The notes: generated by a model from the sequence alone, not told the origin. Shown: positions 1 through 6,577, counted from the first letter of the stretch. The stretch: 9,966 nt of DNA from Planctomycetaceae bacterium (GCA_031278315.1 JAITKS010000066.1:1-9966), one strand, 5' to 3'. Numbers and translations are program-made.

Positions 1-58
1 AATAAATAATGTAATATCACCAATAATTAGAGATACCCATTTATTAAAATTGAAAGTT

Positions 59-352
59 TTACAAATGTACAAGGTCTCGTTCAAATTCTGCCAATGTTTC
101 ACAAGATAACGCTTGTTCAATAAACGAATCTAATGCAACGGCATCTTTATACATTTGAATAGCTTTAAGTGTAGCATTAGATATATGATTGAAACGAAAT
201 CGAAGAATCTTAATAACGGAATCGATTTTAGCGTTAATTGTACCTTCCCTTATACCTTCGATTTTACCTTTAATTGTACCTTCCCTTATACCTTCCCTTA
301 TACCTTCGATTTTACCTTCCATTAATAATTCTTCCATTGTTGACATTACCAT
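59..352 (-). CDS. Stand-alone duplicate of the Rpn C-terminal domain (RpnS-like, candidate free antitoxin)
   Basis: A 97-residue ORF that starts MVMSTMEELLMEGK and ends in the same helical domain as the upstream rpn gene (ETLAEFERDL near the C-terminus). It lacks the nuclease domain entirely. The start is placed at the ATG 350-352 because AGGAG (361-365) lies eight bases before it, exactly as in the parent gene. An upstream TTG at 422-424 extends the frame only through duplicated stop-region DNA read in another frame. Compared with the parent, the copy has nine differences over the first 170 nt, two over the 83 nt covering the RBS and start, and one fewer 4-residue repeat. It begins 46 nt after the rpn stop and is probably co-transcribed. 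It could be a decaying duplication remnant, but the frame is open and the RBS intact, so an extra or decoupled antitoxin is plausible. Confidence 0.6.
   Translation of the reverse strand: MVMSTMEELLMEGKIEGIREGIREGTIKGKIEGIREGTINAKIDSVIKILRFRFNHISNATLKAIQMYKDAVALDSFIEQALSCETLAEFERDLVHL
230..313 (-). repeat. Seven 12-bp units encoding 4-residue repeats (stand-alone copy)
   Basis: Contiguous in-frame 12-bp units read on the minus strand as KIEG, IREG, IREG, TIKG, KIEG, IREG and TINA. This is one unit fewer than the parent array, and unit order also differs near the start (IREG IREG in place of KKEG KIEG IREG). Confidence 0.85.
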
Positions 353-360
353 TTTTTCTG

Positions 361-365
361 CTCCT
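361..365 (-). promoter_or_regulatory. Ribosome binding site of the stand-alone C-terminal copy
   Basis: AGGAG on the minus strand, eight bases before ATG 350-352. It decides the start of this small gene and is conserved without change from the internal site of the parent gene. Confidence 0.55.
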
Positions 366-398
366 TTTTTATTAATAACTTTTGGAATTGTTTCAGCA

Positions 399-704
399 TT
401 ACAAATGGGCAAGGTCTCGTTCAAATTCTGCTAAGGTTTCACAAGATAACGCTTGTTCAATAAGCGAATCTAATGCAATGGCATCTTTATACATTTGAAT
501 AGCTTTAAGTGTAGCATTAGATATATGCTTGAAACGAAATCGAAGAATCTTAATAACTGAATCAATTTTAGTTTTAATTGTACCTTCCCTTATACCTTCC
601 ATCTTACCTTTAATTGTACCTTCCCTTATACCTTCGATCTTGCCTTCCTTTTTACCTTCGATTTTACCTTCCATTAATAATTCTTCCATTGTTGACATTA
701 CCAT
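399..704 (-). CDS. Intragenic RpnS-like C-terminal product (candidate antitoxin)
   Basis: An in-frame internal ATG at 702-704 (residue 263 of the full-length protein) has AGGAG at 713-717, within AAAAAAGGAG, eight bases upstream. That is the best ribosome binding site seen in the window, much better than the one for the full-length gene. Translation from here gives 101 residues beginning MVMSTMEELLMEGK, then eight 4-residue repeat units and the C-terminal helical domain. In E. coli Rpn genes an equivalent internal start makes RpnS, which blocks the full-length nuclease. The repeat helix corresponds to the described dimerisation helix with a variable number of 4-residue repeats. The internal site is seen directly; its use and antitoxin role are inferred by analogy. 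Confidence 0.55.
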   Translation of the reverse strand: MVMSTMEELLMEGKIEGKKEGKIEGIREGTIKGKMEGIREGTIKTKIDSVIKILRFRFKHISNATLKAIQMYKDAIALDSLIEQALSCETLAEFERDLAHL

Positions 705-1490
705 TTTTTCTGCTCCTTTTTTATTAATAATTTTTGAAATTGTTTCAGTAAGAACATTTTTACTAATTTTAGCAACGGCTAGAAAATATCTTGTTAGAGC
801 ATTTATCCAACCGTGCGTTCTACGATCTGTTTTGATTTCAGTGAAGTAATCAAAAATACGTTCGCAATTTTCCAGCAATTCGCCTTTGGAGTACGAAATC
901 AACGTGTCCAAAAGAGCAAGTAACGCCGGATGACTGTTTTTCAATTTGTCCCGATCTATTCTGGACAAATCAATCAAAAACACAGGAAACCATAGCACAT
1001 TGCCGTCTAAACCGAATGGTAATGATAGCAAATCTCGTAATTGCATCAACTCTTCCCATGGTGTTTTGCCATGATAAAGCAAAAAAACTAAAGGATAAGG
1101 ATATTTACCGCCTTTGCCTATTGCATTGGCTGGATCGGAATCGTATTGTTCGTAAAATTCTTGAAGTTTACGCAATGTACGAATCCAAAAACGAGATATC
1201 TTGGTAGATTGATGTTCAAAAAATACGAATAATCGTGAATATTCGCCGTTCTTGAATTTCGCTGAAAAAAGTAAATCGCCGATTACTTCTTGCAGTTTGT
1301 CATCTATTATTACAGGCGAATGACACTCAAGCGAATTGAGATCAATAAGTTGTATAATGTTAGTATCACCGCAACTTTTAAGCAGACTGGAGAACAATTC
1401 AATATCGAGCAAAAAAAAACGAGTTAATAAATCATGCGGATGTTTAAGCTCAAGATCAACAGACGCAAGCGGAGGAAGAAGTAATTTCAT
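399..1490 (-). CDS. Rpn-family recombination-promoting nuclease / putative transposase (full-length, RpnL-like)
   Basis: A 363-residue protein of the Rpn (YhgA-like, PD-(D/E)XK) family, expected to be a DNA endonuclease. Visible family marks are an N-terminal HPHD (17-20), the catalytic-type Asp in GDLL (D72), the signature EHQS (92-95, standing for the usual E-x-K), and YHG followed by PW (139-145). The C-terminal part from about residue 263 is a repeat-rich helix (4-residue units such as KIEG, IREG, TIKG) followed by a small helical domain. The start is an ATG at 1488-1490 and matches the expected N-terminus; no clear Shine-Dalgarno precedes it. In E. coli, full-length Rpn proteins are toxic nucleases linked to phage defence and are restrained by a separately translated C-terminal fragment. 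The gene is divergent from the protease gene and is followed 46 nt downstream by a duplicate of its own C-terminal domain. Family assignment is strong; the defence role is inferred from the family. Confidence 0.88.
   Translation of the reverse strand: MKLLLPPLASVDLELKHPHDLLTRFFLLDIELFSSLLKSCGDTNIIQLIDLNSLECHSPVIIDDKLQEVIGDLLFSAKFKNGEYSRLFVFFEHQSTKISRFWIRTLRKLQEFYEQYDSDPANAIGKGGKYPYPLVFLLYHGKTPWEELMQLRDLLSLPFGLDGNVLWFPVFLIDLSRIDRDKLKNSHPALLALLDTLISYSKGELLENCERIFDYFTEIKTDRRTHGWINALTRYFLAVAKISKNVLTETISKIINKKGAEKMVMSTMEELLMEGKIEGKKEGKIEGIREGTIKGKMEGIREGTIKTKIDSVIKILRFRFKHISNATLKAIQMYKDAIALDSLIEQALSCETLAEFERDLAHL
570..665 (-). repeat. Eight 12-bp units encoding 4-residue repeats (parent rpn)
   Basis: Contiguous in-frame 12-bp units read on the minus strand as KIEG, KKEG, KIEG, IREG, TIKG, KMEG, IREG and TIKT. 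They form a charged helical segment just after the internal start. Units of this type expand and contract by slippage or recombination. Confidence 0.85.
713..717 (-). promoter_or_regulatory. Internal ribosome binding site in rpn
   Basis: AGGAG, within AAAAAAGGAG on the minus strand, lies eight bases before the internal ATG at 702-704. It supports separate translation of the C-terminal domain. The same site, identical in sequence, stands before the duplicated copy. Confidence 0.55.
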
Positions 1491-1544
1491 AAAATTTAAT
1501 TATTGGTTAAGGTTATCTCTAAAAATTTGTTTCATAAAATATTC

Positions 1545-1560
1545 ACCTTGAAAACAAGGT
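1545..1560. promoter_or_regulatory. Perfect hairpin/palindrome upstream of rpn (possible operator)
   Basis: ACCTTG-AAAA-CAAGGT, a perfect 6-bp inverted repeat 55-70 nt upstream of the rpn start codon. The position is that of a promoter or 5' leader, so it could be an operator or a leader hairpin. No convincing -35/-10 pair was seen around it. Confidence 0.3.
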
Positions 1561-1620
1561 ATATCAATAATTTTTTATGACTCAAATAATAGTTGGTTTG
1601 AGACTATTCTCACTTGAATT

Positions 1621-1682
1621 GCCTGCCGGTTCGAGCCGTCTGATTACCTAAAGCAGAAATCAGATCGGAAAGCAGGCTTTTT
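1621..1682 (+). terminator. Compact branched stem structure ending in a T-run (terminator or small RNA end)
   Basis: Outer stem GCCTGC (1621-1626) pairs with GCAGGC (1672-1677) and is followed by TTTTT (1678-1682). Inside are two further helices: CGG/CCG closing a six-base loop (1627-1638) and TCTGATT (1639-1645) with AATCAGA (1658-1664). The T-run shows it would work for plus-strand transcription, yet no plus-strand gene lies upstream. It may therefore end a small non-coding RNA starting around 1500-1600. Confidence 0.4.
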
Positions 1683-1688
1683 AACAAA

Positions 1689-1762
1689 TATACTTTTCAT
1701 ACTTTGAAATTCAGTTTGATTTTTTGTAACAAAAAATCGGATTTTCCAGTGTGACGAGTATA
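1689..1762. repeat. Palindromic intergenic repeat, copy 1 (diverged arms)
   Basis: Termini TATACT (1689-1694) and AGTATA (1757-1762) with a perfect 9-bp central stem GATTTTTTG (1718-1726) and CAAAAAATC (1730-1738) around a TAA loop. The right arm matches the right arm of the palindrome at 9751-9831 (CGGATTTTCCAGTGTGACGAG here), so the two are copies of one family. Confidence 0.55.
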
Positions 1763-2252
1763 GCACTGGTATTATCGAAATTCATTATACGAGTGTATAG
1801 AGATGTCCAAATGCCGAATTTACATAAATGGGTTACATATTTATATAGTGATATAAAGATTAGTTTCTTTCGTAGTTTGATATATCTGCGAGTTAGTATA
1901 AAAGAATCTAAAAATATTTAATAACACCAAAAGATATTTTACTACGTGCCAAAATAGATACTAGTCCCCTCTTTCAAAAAATTTGTTTGAGTTATTATTG
2001 TGAATACAAATTTAATTTCAAACAAAAATTCACGGACTCTTTACAAAAAACAAATATAAGAATTTATCTTTTTAGTTTGTTTTATGTATAGATTGCAAAA
2101 TATCAAATCTCGTGTATATTTTGCTCCGTATTTTTTGAAGTACTGCTTCGATTGATTCAATCAGCTTCAATCAATTCGAGAATTGATCAGATAATTTTAT
2201 ACGAAATGTTCCTTGCCAATTGACAATATTATTCTAAAAACGGCATATTTTG

Positions 2253-2356
2253 AATTTCGACGATACAAATATGTATTCAGTTATGTATTCAGTAAAACCT
2301 GCTTGCCGATTTAGGTAAACTGAAAACTCAAACCGAAATTAAAGTAAGTCAGTTTA
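2253..2356 (+). repeat. Leader-like intergenic repeat, copy upstream of the protease gene
   Basis: It begins AATTTCGACGATACAA (2253-2268) and ends AACCGAAATTAAAGTAAG then TCAGTTTA (2331-2356). Corresponding blocks with few changes occur at 6174-6189 and 6288-6312. Just inside the left block is a perfect 12-bp tandem duplication, TATGTATTCAGT at 2270-2281 and 2282-2293. The two outer blocks carry AATTTCG and CGAAATT in inverted orientation. Confidence 0.45.
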
Positions 2357-2524
2357 ATATATCTTAAACTCGGAATAATAGAATTGACATGATTCAACAA
2401 ATCATGCCGTGAAAATTACAAGCTGCATGCACTTTAAAACTCTCAATAATTTTCGTCTGATTATCTATCGTAAAAACGCAATATATTGCTTTGTTACGAT
2501 TACATTTTCAAGTTGTTAAAAATT

Positions 2525-2550
2525 AAATTGTATTAATTGTATTACAATTT
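2525..2550. repeat. AT-rich hairpin
   Basis: AAATTGTA (2525-2532) is perfectly complementary to TACAATTT (2543-2550) across a 10-base loop. It lies upstream of the candidate protease promoter. It may be chance in such AT-rich DNA. Confidence 0.25.
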
Positions 2551-2582
2551 AAATAAATCCTAATTCCTCAACACGTAAGTTA

Positions 2583-2611
2583 ATTCAGGTTTAAGTATAA
2601 ATTTTATAATT
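2583..2611 (+). promoter_or_regulatory. Candidate promoter of the M16 protease gene
   Basis: A consensus -10 TATAAT (2606-2611) lies 17 nt after AATTCA (2583-2588). Exactly the same hexamers and spacing occur before the GspE-like gene. A start site near 2618 would give a leader of roughly 90 nt. The -35 is poor by sigma-70 standards and the DNA is AT-rich, so confidence is low. Confidence 0.33.
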
Positions 2612-2706
2612 ACTTTAATTCAATTTGAAATAAAGAATTATGATTTTGTTTTATTATTTTTAACTCGAAATAACTGACCTCCGCCTTTTACAATATCAGA
2701 AATTTA

Positions 2707-5700
2707 ATGACAACTAAATTTACATTTACATTTACGTTAGCGGTATCGTTTTTTATTGCGATTAATTCAACTTTAATCGCTCAAACTTCAAATTTAACCT
2801 CACTATCACAGAAAGATTTCATTATGAATCCCACACAAACTTCAAATAATTATCAATCCAACTCACAAACTCAAAATATACAACTAACTCATCCGCAATG
2901 GAAAAAAATCTGGACACAACCGGTTATCGAAATCAAATCAGATGCTCATTTGTTTTTACATGAAAAATCGGGGGCATCTTTACTTTATCTTTCATGTAAC
3001 GACGATAATAAAGTCTTTTGCATTACTTTTCGCACGCCGCCGTCCGACAGTACTGGAATAGCTCATATTATGGAACACTCTGCACTTTGCGGCTCACAAA
3101 AATTTCCTTCAAAGGAACCTTTTGTCGATCTGCTCAAAGGTTCGCTCCAGACTTTTCTCAACGCATTTACATCTGACGATAGAACAATGTATCCTGTCGC
3201 CAGCCGAAATAATAAAGACTTCCATAACTTAATGAATGTTTATCTTGACGCTGTATTTTTTCCCAATGTCAAAAAAATCCCCGAAATTTTAATGCAAGAA
3301 GGTTGGCATTATGAAGTCGATGATGACGGTAATTTAACTTACAACGGCATCGTTTATAACGAGATGAAAGGTGTATATTCATCGCCGTCGAATATTCTTT
3401 ACCGTACGATTCAAAAATCAATGTATCCTGATTCTACTTACTCAAACGATTCAGGCGGAAACCCCGATAACATTCCTGAACTCACGCAAGAAAAATTCGC
3501 TGCTTTTCACAATAAGTATTATCATCCGTCAAACTCAATGATATATATTTACGGAAACGGTAATATTATCGAACACCTTGATTTTCTCGATAAAGAATAT
3601 CTAAACAAATTTAATAAACAAACTATTGATACAAAAATTATCACGCAGCCGCCTTTCAATTCCTTAAAAGATATAACAGAAGAGTATTCGGTTGATACAA
3701 GTGAATCTACATCTGAAAAAACTTTTTTAAGCATGAATTACTTGCTGCCGATGATCATGGACGATGCTGAACGATGTTATGCACTCGAACTCCTTACGTA
3801 TATACTAGTCGGCAGTGAAGCTGGTCCGCTCAAACGTGCTTTACTTGACGCTGAAATCGGATTTGATGTAAGCTGCTCTTTCGATAATTCTATTATGCAA
3901 CCTTGTTTTTCTGTTATCGTACATAATTCTGAACCGGAAAAAAAACAAAAATTCATTGACATATTAGAATCTACTCTCAAGAAACTTGCTGCAGAAGGAA
4001 TTGATCGTAAGTTAATTGAAGGTGCAATTAATCGTACTGAATTTACGTTGCGTGAATTTCAAGTTTCAGGTTATCCCAAAGGACTCGTTATAAACATGAG
4101 CATTCTCGATACATGGACTTACGGCGGTGACCCGTTGAAACATTTGCGATTCGAACAAATATTTAAAAACATCAGAGCCGAAGTTGAAAATAATTATTTT
4201 GAAAATCTGATTAAAGAATTTCTACTCGAAAATAAATCGCGCGGATTTGTCATGCTCAAGCCCAAGCAAGGACTCGAAAAAGAAAATGCCGAAAAATTAA
4301 GAGCAAAACTCGCGGAAATCAAAAAATCTTTATCAGACGAACAGCTTGATAAAATCAAAAGAGATCAACAAGCTTTAATCAAACGTCAAACTACGCCGGA
4401 TAATCCTGAAGATATTGCAAAAATTCCAACTCTCGATATTTCAGATATTGATCGGAAAGCAGAAAAAATTCCTTTTGAACGAACTGATGAATATCTAAAT
4501 GTTCAAGTTGACACAAATGGAATCGCATATATCGCTATTTATTTCGACGCATTGCAAAGAATTAACGTTACAAAAAATAAAGATGAAGATTTCAATCCTT
4601 ATGTGTCGCTTCTATCCGACATTTTAACTCGTGTTGATACTGAGCACTATACATTCGCATCGTTAAACAGCGAAATTGACCTTCACACCGGCGGTATAAC
4701 TTCTGTTTTGTCGTCTCATATATTACTGCCGAGCCGCCGCGATGTACCGAGTTATACGTCATCATTTGCAATTGGTGTCAAAATAATGCTGCCGAAGTTA
4801 GAAAAAGGTTTAGAACTTGTACTCGAAATAATAGACCATTCTAAATTTGATGATCTCGCTCGTTTAAAAGAGATCATTCAAGAGTTACGTGTTGGGATGC
4901 AGCAATCGTTGTTATCGGCGGGACAACGTTATGCACAATTGAGATCGGCGTCGTATTTTTCTCCTTATCATGCTTACAAAGAAAAAATCAGCGGAATTGA
5001 TTATTATCGTTTTCTTGTTGAAATCGAGAAAAATTTTGACAAAGAGGGAAAAAATACCGCAATGAAATTAAAGGCTGTTGCGGATGCAATTTTTCGTGAT
5101 TCGCGCGGAGAAGTTTATGTCGTGTTGTCGGCAAAAGATTTTGCTGATTCGAAAAAAATACTGGACAATTTTAGGTCGAAATTATCGGATAAAAAGCCGA
5201 TTCCGCAGTATTTGGATTTCAAGGAAAATCAACTCAACGAGGCTGTAATAATTCCGTCGCGGGTTCAATATGTTGTTAAGGCGGCGGATTATCATAAAGC
5301 CGGATTTGAATATTCGGGCAAGATGAATGTGTTGGCAAATATTTTGCGGACTGGTTATCTGTGGAATAACATTAGAGTGCAAGGCGGTGCGTATGGCGGA
5401 GGTGTATCGTTTACTCGAAAGGGAGTTTTTTCGTTATGGTCGTATCGTGATCCTCATTTACAACGCACCGTTGACATTTACGAAGGTATTGCTGAATATT
5501 TAGAGAATCTAGAATTGTCAGAAGAAGAATTGACAAAAGCTATTATTGCAACAATCGGCAGTTTGGATAAACCTTTAACTCCGGCGGAAAAGGGCGGAAA
5601 AATAATCGCTATGCAACTTTCAGGATTAACGCAGGATAACATACAAAAAGAACGTGATGAAGTCTTGGCAACGACCGTAGATGATTTACGTAAATTTGCA

Positions 5701-5811
5701 AAAATGTTTCGTGAAGGAATGAAACAAAATAATATCTGCGTTTTCGGCAATGAGGAAAAACTCAAGGAAGACAGTTCTCTGTTCAAAAACAGTATTCGTC
5801 CAATTGACTGA
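2707..5811 (+). CDS. Secreted M16C zinc metalloprotease (PreP/insulinase family)
   Basis: A 1034-residue peptidase of the M16C (presequence protease-like) subfamily, which degrades peptides inside a two-half chamber. The inverted zinc motif HIMEH (120-124) supplies both His ligands and the general-base Glu. The third ligand is E219 in YNEMKG, 95 residues downstream as expected. The C-terminal half has the substrate-binding Arg and Tyr (R890 and Y896) in IRVQGGAYG. The order is catalytic M16 domain, inactive M16 domain, central M16C-associated helical region with charged coiled segments (about 505-555), then two C-terminal M16-like domains; length is normal for PreP. Residues 1-25 look like a signal peptide (hydrophobic 7-25, ending LIA before QTS), followed by a Gln/Asn/Ser/Thr-rich linker, so it is probably exported. 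A second ATG at residue 40 (2824-2826) would give a cytosolic form. There is no Shine-Dalgarno. No terminator is obvious after the stop. Confidence 0.93.
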   Translation: MTTKFTFTFTLAVSFFIAINSTLIAQTSNLTSLSQKDFIMNPTQTSNNYQSNSQTQNIQLTHPQWKKIWTQPVIEIKSDAHLFLHEKSGASLLYLSCNDDNKVFCITFRTPPSDSTGIAHIMEHSALCGSQKFPSKEPFVDLLKGSLQTFLNAFTSDDRTMYPVASRNNKDFHNLMNVYLDAVFFPNVKKIPEILMQEGWHYEVDDDGNLTYNGIVYNEMKGVYSSPSNILYRTIQKSMYPDSTYSNDSGGNPDNIPELTQEKFAAFHNKYYHPSNSMIYIYGNGNIIEHLDFLDKEYLNKFNKQTIDTKIITQPPFNSLKDITEEYSVDTSESTSEKTFLSMNYLLPMIMDDAERCYALELLTYILVGSEAGPLKRALLDAEIGFDVSCSFDNSIMQPCFSVIVHNSEPEKKQKFIDILESTLKKLAAEGIDRKLIEGAINRTEFTLREFQVSGYPKGLVINMSILDTWTYGGDPLKHLRFEQIFKNIRAEVENNYFENLIKEFLLENKSRGFVMLKPKQGLEKENAEKLRAKLAEIKKSLSDEQLDKIKRDQQALIKRQTTPDNPEDIAKIPTLDISDIDRKAEKIPFERTDEYLNVQVDTNGIAYIAIYFDALQRINVTKNKDEDFNPYVSLLSDILTRVDTEHYTFASLNSEIDLHTGGITSVLSSHILLPSRRDVPSYTSSFAIGVKIMLPKLEKGLELVLEIIDHSKFDDLARLKEIIQELRVGMQQSLLSAGQRYAQLRSASYFSPYHAYKEKISGIDYYRFLVEIEKNFDKEGKNTAMKLKAVADAIFRDSRGEVYVVLSAKDFADSKKILDNFRSKLSDKKPIPQYLDFKENQLNEAVIIPSRVQYVVKAADYHKAGFEYSGKMNVLANILRTGYLWNNIRVQGGAYGGGVSFTRKGVFSLWSYRDPHLQRTVDIYEGIAEYLENLELSEEELTKAIIATIGSLDKPLTPAEKGGKIIAMQLSGLTQDNIQKERDEVLATTVDDLRKFAKMFREGMKQNNICVFGNEEKLKEDSSLFKNSIRPID

Positions 5812-5891
5812 TAGTTTTTTGGCAACAATTTTTGTAACGATTAATATTTTAGAGAGATCACAATGAAAATAGGTAACTTCAAAAAATAATA

Positions 5892-5976
5892 TTAGGAGGA
5901 ACGCAGACGTCTTGTCTGCATTGTTTTTGTACAAAAAACGCCTAATATGCGGTCGAGACGGCTGCGTTCCTTCTAA
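5892..5976. repeat. REPIN-like element: two REP hairpins in inverted orientation
   Basis: The ends TTAGGAGGAACGCAG and its near-complement CTGCGTTCCTTCTAA form an inverted repeat with 20 of 23 positions matching over the full arms. Each arm is itself a hairpin: GCAGAC (5903-5908) with GTCTGC (5914-5919), and GCGGTC (5949-5954) with GGCTGC (5960-5965) using G-T pairs. A TTTTTGTACAAAAA palindrome sits between them. This architecture is that of REP doublets moved by Y1 (RAYT-type) transposases; no such transposase is in this window. It lies 80 nt after the protease stop and could also stabilise or end that transcript. Confidence 0.65.
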
Positions 5977-6173
5977 CAATAAATTTTTACATTCGGTTTT
6001 TAGAAATTCACAATATAGATAATGTAAAATGACGAAATGGGGGAATGTTGATTAGAAAGTATTTACATCGTATAATGTTCGTCCTCAATTTTGAGTTATG
6101 TTATTCACACTTTAATTTTCGGTTGTGTTGAAAGACATTGTTGTGTGTTCTTATTTATATGCGGCGTAATATA

Positions 6174-6312
6174 AATTTCGGCGATACAACTATAGATACA
6201 ACTCGTAACAACTCGTTTTATGAATTTCGGCGGTTCAAAAGTTATTCATTAAAAAGCCTGATTTAAGATGAGTAAGCAAACAGCTCGAACCGAAATTCAA
6301 GTTAGCAGTTTA
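6174..6312 (+). repeat. Leader-like intergenic repeat, copy upstream of the GspE-like gene
   Basis: It starts AATTTCGGCGATACAA (6174-6189; one change from the copy at 2253) and ends AACCGAAATTCAAGTTAG then CAGTTTA (6288-6312). An extra AATTTCGGCGGTTCAA block lies at 6223-6238. Like the other copy it carries a short direct duplication just inside the left block, ACAACTCGT at 6198-6206 and 6208-6216. Confidence 0.45.
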
Positions 6313-6434
6313 TAAGTCCGATTCTGACAAGTAAGCAGCAAGTAAACAGAGCAAATTGAAAACAGAAAATCCAAGTTAGAGCAGAGAGCAGTTTATAATT
6401 TCTGTAATCTTGTTTTTCCTGTCAAAAGACACAA

Positions 6435-6461
6435 ACCGAATTTTCAAGTGTGTTGAGCATA
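6435..6461. repeat. Half-copy of the palindromic intergenic repeat
   Basis: ACCGAATTTTCAAGTGTG continuing TTGAGCATA matches the right arm of the palindromes at 1689-1762 and 9751-9831. A matching left arm is not evident, so this looks like a degenerate or single-arm copy. Confidence 0.4.
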
Positions 6462-6548
6462 TTTCGTTTTTTGATTTGTATTGTCATTGTAATGTTAGTT
6501 CCGCTTTATATGATTGATTAATTTAATTACGATTTTACGCACAAATAC

Positions 6549-6577
6549 AATTCACGTACAAAAAATAATACTATAAT
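6549..6577 (+). promoter_or_regulatory. Candidate promoter of the GspE-like gene
   Basis: AATTCA (6549-6554), a 17-nt spacer, then TATAAT (6572-6577), identical in hexamers and spacing to the candidate at 2583-2611. A start near 6584 would leave about 73 nt before the ATG at 6657. Confidence is limited by AT richness. Confidence 0.33.

Larger units (their letters stand above)
59..748 (-). repeat. Tandem direct duplication of the rpn 3' end
   Basis: Two head-to-tail copies: 59-396 and 399-748. Each runs from the stop codon of rpn back to the TTTCAG motif (391-396 and 743-748). Identity is high throughout (about 95% over the domain-coding part). The copies differ in length by exactly 12 nt, because the newer or older copy has one less 12-bp repeat unit. 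The duplicated frames are not in phase with each other, so the event created a separate gene rather than a longer protein. Confidence 0.9.
1491..2706. other. Gene-free region between the divergent rpn and M16 protease genes
   Basis: About 1.2 kb with no convincing coding sequence on either strand. It holds a hairpin near the rpn promoter (1545-1560), alternative small hairpins (1581-1608), a structured element ending in a T-run (1621-1682), a palindromic repeat copy (1689-1762), a perfect 8-bp inverted repeat around 2170-2187, a leader-like repeat shared with the next gap (2253-2356) and an AT-rich hairpin (2525-2550). Between about 1800 and 2150 I see only AT-rich sequence with weak inverted repeats, for example TTTGTTTGA at 1982-1990 and its complement at 2018-2026. 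Confidence 0.6.

Noticed and set aside
353..424. Extension of the stand-alone C-terminal ORF to a TTG at 422-424
   Set aside because: The extra residues come from the duplicated rpn stop region read in another frame, and the strong RBS points to the ATG at 350-352.
189..434. Plus-strand frame with ILP/IPS-rich hydrophobic repeats, echoed at 529-849
   Set aside because: It is the antisense reading of the 12-bp repeats in the Rpn C-terminal domain; the periodicity and open frame follow from the minus-strand coding repeats.
230..665. CRISPR-like array
   Set aside because: The units are contiguous 12-bp coding repeats without spacers.
1621..1677. tRNA-like T-arm (GGTTCGAGCC)
   Set aside because: No acceptor stem, anticodon arm or matching 3' end could be folded; the segment fits better as a branched stem before a T-run.
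1982..2033. Overlapping inverted repeats suggesting a pseudoknot
   Set aside because: Made almost only of A and T with long loops; expected by chance in this composition.
5863..5889. Eight-codon reading frame after the protease gene
   Set aside because: Too short to support, with no family or regulatory context.
5686..5979. Minus-strand ORF of 97 codons after the protease
   Set aside because: It overlaps the protease 3' end and the REPIN palindrome, has no recognisable motif, and the frame is explained by repeat sequence.
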